Positions 60,511 to 64,000 of a stretch of DNA of 64,000 nt are shown here, piece by piece. Numbering within the stretch: the stretch's first letter is position 1; each line of letters opens with the position of its first letter. The notes under the pieces were generated by a model. It did not search any database. It worked only from the letters and a program-made list of their open reading frames with translations, and was not told the DNA's origin. Source of the stretch: Geodermatophilaceae bacterium NBWT11 (lineage in GTDB: Bacteria > Actinomycetota > Actinomycetes > Mycobacteriales > Geodermatophilaceae); contig CP043652.1 of assembly GCA_014218215.1 (NCBI GenBank), forward strand, positions 4,402,001-4,466,000. The letters are read 5' to 3'. A program made the position numbers and the translations under genes.

Positions 60511-61425
60511 TCAGGACGGAGTGCCGGTCCCGGACATCAACCCGGGGACGACGGCGTCGAGCTCGTCGAGGGTCCACAGCGCCCGCGGGTCGCCGTCCTT
60601 GACGATGGACGCACCGTCGGCGACCTCGGTCCAGCGGGTGACCTCCGACCCACGGACGCCGAACACCTGGCCGGTCACGTCCGCGGCGGCGTCGGTGCAC
60701 AACCAGCTGATCATCGGGGCGATGCGGTCGGCCGGCGGGAGGTAGAAGCTGCCGAACTCGTCCTCCGGCACACCCTGGGCGCGCAACGACTCGTCCATCT
60801 GGTCCTTGTAGAGGTCGAACGTGCGGGTGGCCGCACCGGGTGCGTAGCAGTTGAACGTGACGCCGGACCCCCGGTACTGGGCGGCCATGTCGCGGGACAT
60901 GCCGATCCCGCCGCCGAGCACGGCCGCACCCAGCGGGTTGGCCTGGGTGCCGCGCGCGATCTCGGACGTCGCGAAGAGCACCCGGCCCCAGCCGCGCTCG
61001 AGCATGGCCGGCACCGCGGCTCGAGAGAGCCAGAACTTCTGCCCCAGGTACAGGTCGTTGAGCATGCGCCAGGAGGCGTCGTCGGCCGTGATACCGGCCA
61101 GCGAGCCCTTGACGAGCGCACCGGCGTTGGCGATGACGATGTCGCAGGCACCGAACGCGTCGACGGCCGTGCCGACGGCGTTGACGCACCCCTCGGGCTC
61201 GGCGATGGAGTCGTAGTTGGCGACGGCCTTGCCGCCGGCGGCGACGATGTCGGCGACCGTGCGGTCGGCGGCCTCGGAGCTGCGGCCCTCGCCACCGACG
61301 TCGGTCCCCAGGTCGTTCACCACGACTGCGGCACCCTCAGCGGCCAGCACCAGCGCGATCTCCCGGCCGATGCCGTTGCCGCTGCCGGTCACCAGCGCGG
61401 TACGTCCTTCGAGGCGGTTTCCCAT
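60511..61425 (-). CDS. SDR-fold protein lacking the catalytic Tyr/Lys (SDR2)
   Basis: A 304-residue protein with the SDR cofactor motif VTGSGNGIGREIALVL, NAGALVKG and the helical region LNDLYLGQKFWLSRA. Where classical SDRs have the catalytic YxxxK it reads QANPLGAAVLGGG, with no Tyr or Lys, although the Ser of FATSEIA remains. It resembles MFE-2/HSD17B4-type SDRs (NDLGTDVGGEG block). It may be a non-classical reductase or a pseudo-enzyme. ATG 61425 is preceded by GAGAGGACGAGAC. Confidence 0.8.
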   Translation of the reverse strand: MGNRLEGRTALVTGSGNGIGREIALVLAAEGAAVVVNDLGTDVGGEGRSSEAADRTVADIVAAGGKAVANYDSIAEPEGCVNAVGTAVDAFGACDIVIANAGALVKGSLAGITADDASWRMLNDLYLGQKFWLSRAAVPAMLERGWGRVLFATSEIARGTQANPLGAAVLGGGIGMSRDMAAQYRGSGVTFNCYAPGAATRTFDLYKDQMDESLRAQGVPEDEFGSFYLPPADRIAPMISWLCTDAAADVTGQVFGVRGSEVTRWTEVADGASIVKDGDPRALWTLDELDAVVPGLMSGTGTPS

Positions 61426-61491
61426 GTCTCGTCCTCTCGTCTCGCACCCTGGCCGGCAGGACGTGGTCGTCCGGTCCGGCGCGCGGTGCTG

Positions 61492-61514
61492 CATTTTTCC
61501 CCGTACGTGAGAAA
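61492..61514. promoter_or_regulatory. AT-rich imperfect dyad upstream of SDR2
   Basis: An unusually AT-rich patch centred on CGTACG, with ATTTTTCC on one side and GAGAAAT on the other, 67-89 bases upstream of the SDR2 start. It could be an operator or promoter; the arms do not match perfectly. Confidence 0.3.
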
Positions 61515-62060
61515 TTACCCTGCTTCGGTGCTCCCGGCAACGGTCGACCCGGTCATGGCCCGCCGCAGGACCACGAAGCGCACGAGTCCGGTGCCGGCGG
61601 CGAGGGCCATGCTCACCGCCATGCTCGTCAGGCGGGACGGGTCGACGACGACGAGGTGGAGCACGGCCAACGCGACCGCCGTCACCGTCAGGCCGGCCAG
61701 TGCAGCCGCGATGCCAGCGGTCTGCGCCCGGAACCACCGCACCCGCTGGTCGGCGGTGAACGTGTACCGACGGTGCAGCTCGTTGGCGAGCGCCGCGGAG
61801 AGCAGGCTCCCGATGGCGTTGGCCGTCTGGACCTCGCCGCCGACCTGGGACGAGGCCAGGAAGACCGCGACGAAGACGACGTTCGCCACCCCACCGACGA
61901 CCGCGAACCTCGAGCAGGTGGCCAGGGTGGTGCCCCCGGACCACCACTGCCGGACCGGGCCCGGTGCCGCGCCCGCGGGGCGCGGCACAACCACACCGCC
62001 GCTGTCGTCCACGACCGGGCACACCGCGGTCGCCGTCGGCGACCGCGGTGCGAGGTCCAC
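61515..62060 (-). CDS. GtrA-family membrane protein
   Basis: A 181-residue protein with four transmembrane helices and the GtrA pattern: CSRFAVVGGVANVVFVAVFL, then ANAIGSLLSAALANELHRRYTF with the conserved Asn and RYTF block. GtrA-like proteins help move lipid-linked sugars across the membrane. GTG 62060 lies eight bases after the MFS stop region; a longer in-frame ORF would overlap the MFS gene and is rejected. No glycosyltransferase partner is adjacent. Confidence 0.8.
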   Translation of the reverse strand: MDLAPRSPTATAVCPVVDDSGGVVVPRPAGAAPGPVRQWWSGGTTLATCSRFAVVGGVANVVFVAVFLASSQVGGEVQTANAIGSLLSAALANELHRRYTFTADQRVRWFRAQTAGIAAALAGLTVTAVALAVLHLVVVDPSRLTSMAVSMALAAGTGLVRFVVLRRAMTGSTVAGSTEAG

Positions 62061-62067
62061 GGTGGGC

Positions 62068-63546
62068 TCAGCCCTGGAGGGCGACCGGCTCGGCGGCCGG
62101 CACGTCCCGTGCAGGGTGCTTGATCGAGGGCAGCGCCAGCGCAGCCACGATGGCCAGGGCGGCCACCCCGGCACACACCCAGAACCCGGTCGTGAACACC
62201 TGGTCGCCGGGCAGACCCTGCGCAGTGGTGGACGAGGCGAGGATCCCGGCGATCGCCGCGGTGCCCAGGCTCCCGCCGATCGTGCGCGAGATGGTGTTGA
62301 CGCCGGTGGCCTCGCCCGTCTGCGCGGCGGGCACGCTGGCGATCAGCGCAGTCGCCATGCCGGCGAACGCCAGTCCGATGCCGGCTCCGACCAGGGCCCC
62401 GGATGCGATCACCTGCCAGACCTCGGCGTGGGAGACCGCCGGCAGCACGAACCCTGCAGTGACGAACGTGGCGCCCAGGGTGATAGGGAGCTTGGGCCCG
62501 AAACGGCGGTCCAGGAGTCCGGACAGCGGCCCGAAGACGATCATCATGCCCACGGTGGGCAGCAGGAAGAGCCCGGCCGCGGAGGCGGACTCACCGAATC
62601 CGTAGCCGGTGGCCTCGGGCAGCTGGAGCAGCGTCGGCACCATCAGGAACGTGCCGAACATGGCGAAGCCCAGGATCAGGGCCACCATGTCGGCTGCCCA
62701 CACGCCGCGGATCCGCATCAGCTTCAGGTCGATCAGCGGCTCAGCCGACCGGCTCTCCACCCGGAGGAACGCAACGGCGGCCACGACGCCCAGGACGAGC
62801 AGCCCGATGGTCTTGCCGTCGCTCCAGCCCCACTCCTGCCCCTTGCTCACCGCAAGCAGGATCGACACCAGCGCGACCGCCAGGATGCCGGCGCCCAGGA
62901 AGTCCAACCGACCGGGCGTCCGGACCGGGGACTCCTTCATGCCGAAGACCGCACCGAGCAGCGCGACGACCACGAGCACCAGGGGCAGCCAGAACAGCCA
63001 GTGCCAGGACAGGTGCTCGACGATCGGGCCCGCTCCTACGATCCCGACGCCGGCGCCCACGCCGAAGATCGCGGAGAGGAGCCCGACGACGACGCTGACC
63101 CGCTCACGGGGCAATTCGTCGCGGACGATGGCGATCGACAGCGGGAGGATCGCACCGCCGGCGCCCTGGATCACCCGGGCGATGATCAGGACGGTGAGGT
63201 TCGGTGCCAAGGCAGCGAGCAGCGTGCCGCCGGCCAGCAGCGAGAGCACCCCGATGAGGACCTTCCGCTTGCCGGCGATGTCACCGAGCCGGCTCAGCAC
63301 CGGGGTCAGCACCGAGGCGGCGAGCAGGTAGGCCGTGACCACCCAGCTGACGTCGCTGGTGGACGCGTCGAGCTCGCGAGCCAGCGTCGACAGCGCGGGG
63401 GCCACCAGAGACTGCAGGACGGCGAACGCAAGCCCGCCGAGGGACAGGTAGAGGACGATGAGCCCACCGGAGGACGAGCGCGCCTCATCGGGGGCGGAGG
63501 TCGTGTCCCGGCTCTCGCCGGGGGTCGTGACCGTGCTGTGGGACAT
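62068..63546 (-). CDS. MFS drug:proton antiporter-type exporter (DHA2, EmrB/QacA-like)
   Basis: A 492-residue transporter with about 14 hydrophobic helices. Motif A is in LSRLGDIAGKRKVLIG, motif B in ARVIQGAGGAILPLSIAIVRD, and motif C in GVGAGVGIVGAGPIVEHLSW, which marks an antiporter. It would export a toxic or pathway-derived compound. It is divergent from a TetR gene with two operator-like dyads between them, the standard arrangement for ligand-induced efflux. Confidence 0.92.
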   Translation of the reverse strand: MSHSTVTTPGESRDTTSAPDEARSSSGGLIVLYLSLGGLAFAVLQSLVAPALSTLARELDASTSDVSWVVTAYLLAASVLTPVLSRLGDIAGKRKVLIGVLSLLAGGTLLAALAPNLTVLIIARVIQGAGGAILPLSIAIVRDELPRERVSVVVGLLSAIFGVGAGVGIVGAGPIVEHLSWHWLFWLPLVLVVVALLGAVFGMKESPVRTPGRLDFLGAGILAVALVSILLAVSKGQEWGWSDGKTIGLLVLGVVAAVAFLRVESRSAEPLIDLKLMRIRGVWAADMVALILGFAMFGTFLMVPTLLQLPEATGYGFGESASAAGLFLLPTVGMMIVFGPLSGLLDRRFGPKLPITLGATFVTAGFVLPAVSHAEVWQVIASGALVGAGIGLAFAGMATALIASVPAAQTGEATGVNTISRTIGGSLGTAAIAGILASSTTAQGLPGDQVFTTGFWVCAGVAALAIVAALALPSIKHPARDVPAAEPVALQG

Positions 63547-63560
63547 GGACCCTCGTTAAA

Positions 63561-63622
63561 GTAAACAGACGTTGACTTGGCCTAGTATGAGCCCGTCGGT
63601 GCACAAGTCAACGATCGTTTAC
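63561..63622. promoter_or_regulatory. Paired TetR-type operators between MFS and TetR genes
   Basis: GTAAACAGACGTTGAC (63561-63576) and GTCAACGATCGTTTAC (63607-63622) are each imperfect palindromes of the form GTMAAC-N4-GTTKAC, and are inverted copies of one another; the identity extends through GTTGACTT/AAGTCAAC. On the minus strand TTGACT in the second copy and CATACT 16 bases on form a good MFS promoter. On the plus strand CCTAGTAT at 63581 is a likely -10 for the tetR gene. Confidence 0.7.
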
Positions 63623-63653
63623 GTCACACTCGAGGTCGGACAGGAGCAGGACG

Positions 63654-64000
63654 ATGACCGCACCAGAGACGACCGGGGGGTCGGACCCGGCCACCGCCCG
63701 CCGCCGGGATGCCGCGGGCACCCGGCGTCTGCTCCTCGACGTTGCTCGGCGTCGTTTCGCGACGAACGGCTACACCGCCACCACCGTCCGGGACGTCACC
63801 GACGAGGCGGGCGTGAACGTCGCGCTGGTGAGCCGTTACTTCACCTCCAAGGAGGGGCTCTTCGAGGCCTGCCTGACCAGCACCGTCGCCGAGTTCGGCC
63901 CTCAGGCGAGCGACGCCGGTGCCGCTGACGAGGACCTCGCCGGGGTCCTCGCCGCCCAGCTGGCCGGCCCCGGGGGCCAGGAGCAGTCCTACAAGTTGCT
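63654..64000 (+). CDS. TetR-family regulator, 3' end outside window
   Basis: The first 115 residues are visible. The helix-turn-helix is complete: RRLLLDVARRRFATNGYTAT, TTVRDVTDEAGVNVALVSRYF and TSKEGLFEACL. ATG 63654 follows GGAGCAGGACG. It should repress the divergent MFS gene and probably itself through the paired operators. Confidence 0.9.
   Translation, partial: MTAPETTGGSDPATARRRDAAGTRRLLLDVARRRFATNGYTATTVRDVTDEAGVNVALVSRYFTSKEGLFEACLTSTVAEFGPQASDAGAADEDLAGVLAAQLAGPGGQEQSYKL

Noticed and set aside
1-64000. CRISPR arrays, insertion sequences, prophage, tRNA genes
   Set aside because: No spaced direct repeats, transposase/integrase-like ORFs, or tRNA-like cloverleaf sequences were noticed on reading; short divergent elements could still be missed without computation.

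Overview
The window is chromosomal DNA from a very GC-rich actinobacterium. Support comes from strong G/C bias at third codon positions, many GTG starts, ATGA/GTGA overlaps between consecutive genes, actinobacterial lipoprotein signals, and large numbers of ABC importers, alpha/beta hydrolases and LysR/TetR/LacI regulators. A soil or rock-dwelling lineage such as the Geodermatophilaceae would fit, but this is inference because no rRNA or marker gene is present. No tRNA, rRNA, CRISPR, insertion sequence or prophage was seen.

Layout. (1) 1-7602: a complete oligopeptide-type ABC importer operon on the minus strand, ending in an FAD amine/amino-acid oxidase cut by the window edge, with a divergent amidase. 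(2) 7618-8077: scars of two decayed genes. (3) 8068-19501: a redox/metal region. It holds a VanZ-like protein, a 41-residue ORF, ApbE, a covalent-FMN protein, two paralogous ferric-reductase-like flavocytochromes, a NarL-type two-component system with a DedA protein, small membrane-anchored proteins, a DUF3500-like lipoprotein and a HupE/UreJ-like membrane protein. These operons share an inverted-repeat promoter element, CTACYGC-N4-GCAGYAG, followed 7-8 bases later by GCCTRC. They therefore look like one regulon for electron export and possibly metal handling. (4) 19806-29801: a LacI-controlled importer in which permease and both ATPases are fused in one 968-residue chain, co-transcribed with three different esterases. 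(5) 30226-55294: a catabolic island, probably for an aromatic compound. It contains beta-oxidation genes, an extradiol-type dioxygenase, two FAD monooxygenases, two FAH-family enzymes, a CoA transferase, a cyclase, an ACMSD-like amidohydrolase, two LysR regulators and a branched-chain-amino-acid-type ABC importer. (6) 55366-64000: esterase and membrane-hydrolase genes, an acyl-CoA synthetase, an atypical SDR, GtrA, and an MFS exporter divergent from a TetR gene that runs off the window.

The catabolic island can be read as follows (inference). The Liv-type importer brings in an aromatic acid. The FAD monooxygenases hydroxylate it and the VOC dioxygenase opens the ring. FAH, cyclase and amidohydrolase enzymes process the ring-fission products, and the CoA transferase, hydratase and dehydrogenase carry the fragments to central metabolism. 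Inside it sits an unusual trio: a 2-hydroxyacid dehydrogenase, an APH-fold kinase and an enolase paralog altered at the leaving-group side of the active site. This trio is the most striking biochemical candidate in the window. Two genes of the island carry apparent nonsense codons: the LivF-type ATPase at codon 187, and the second FAD monooxygenase at codon 3 of the ribosome-site-supported start.
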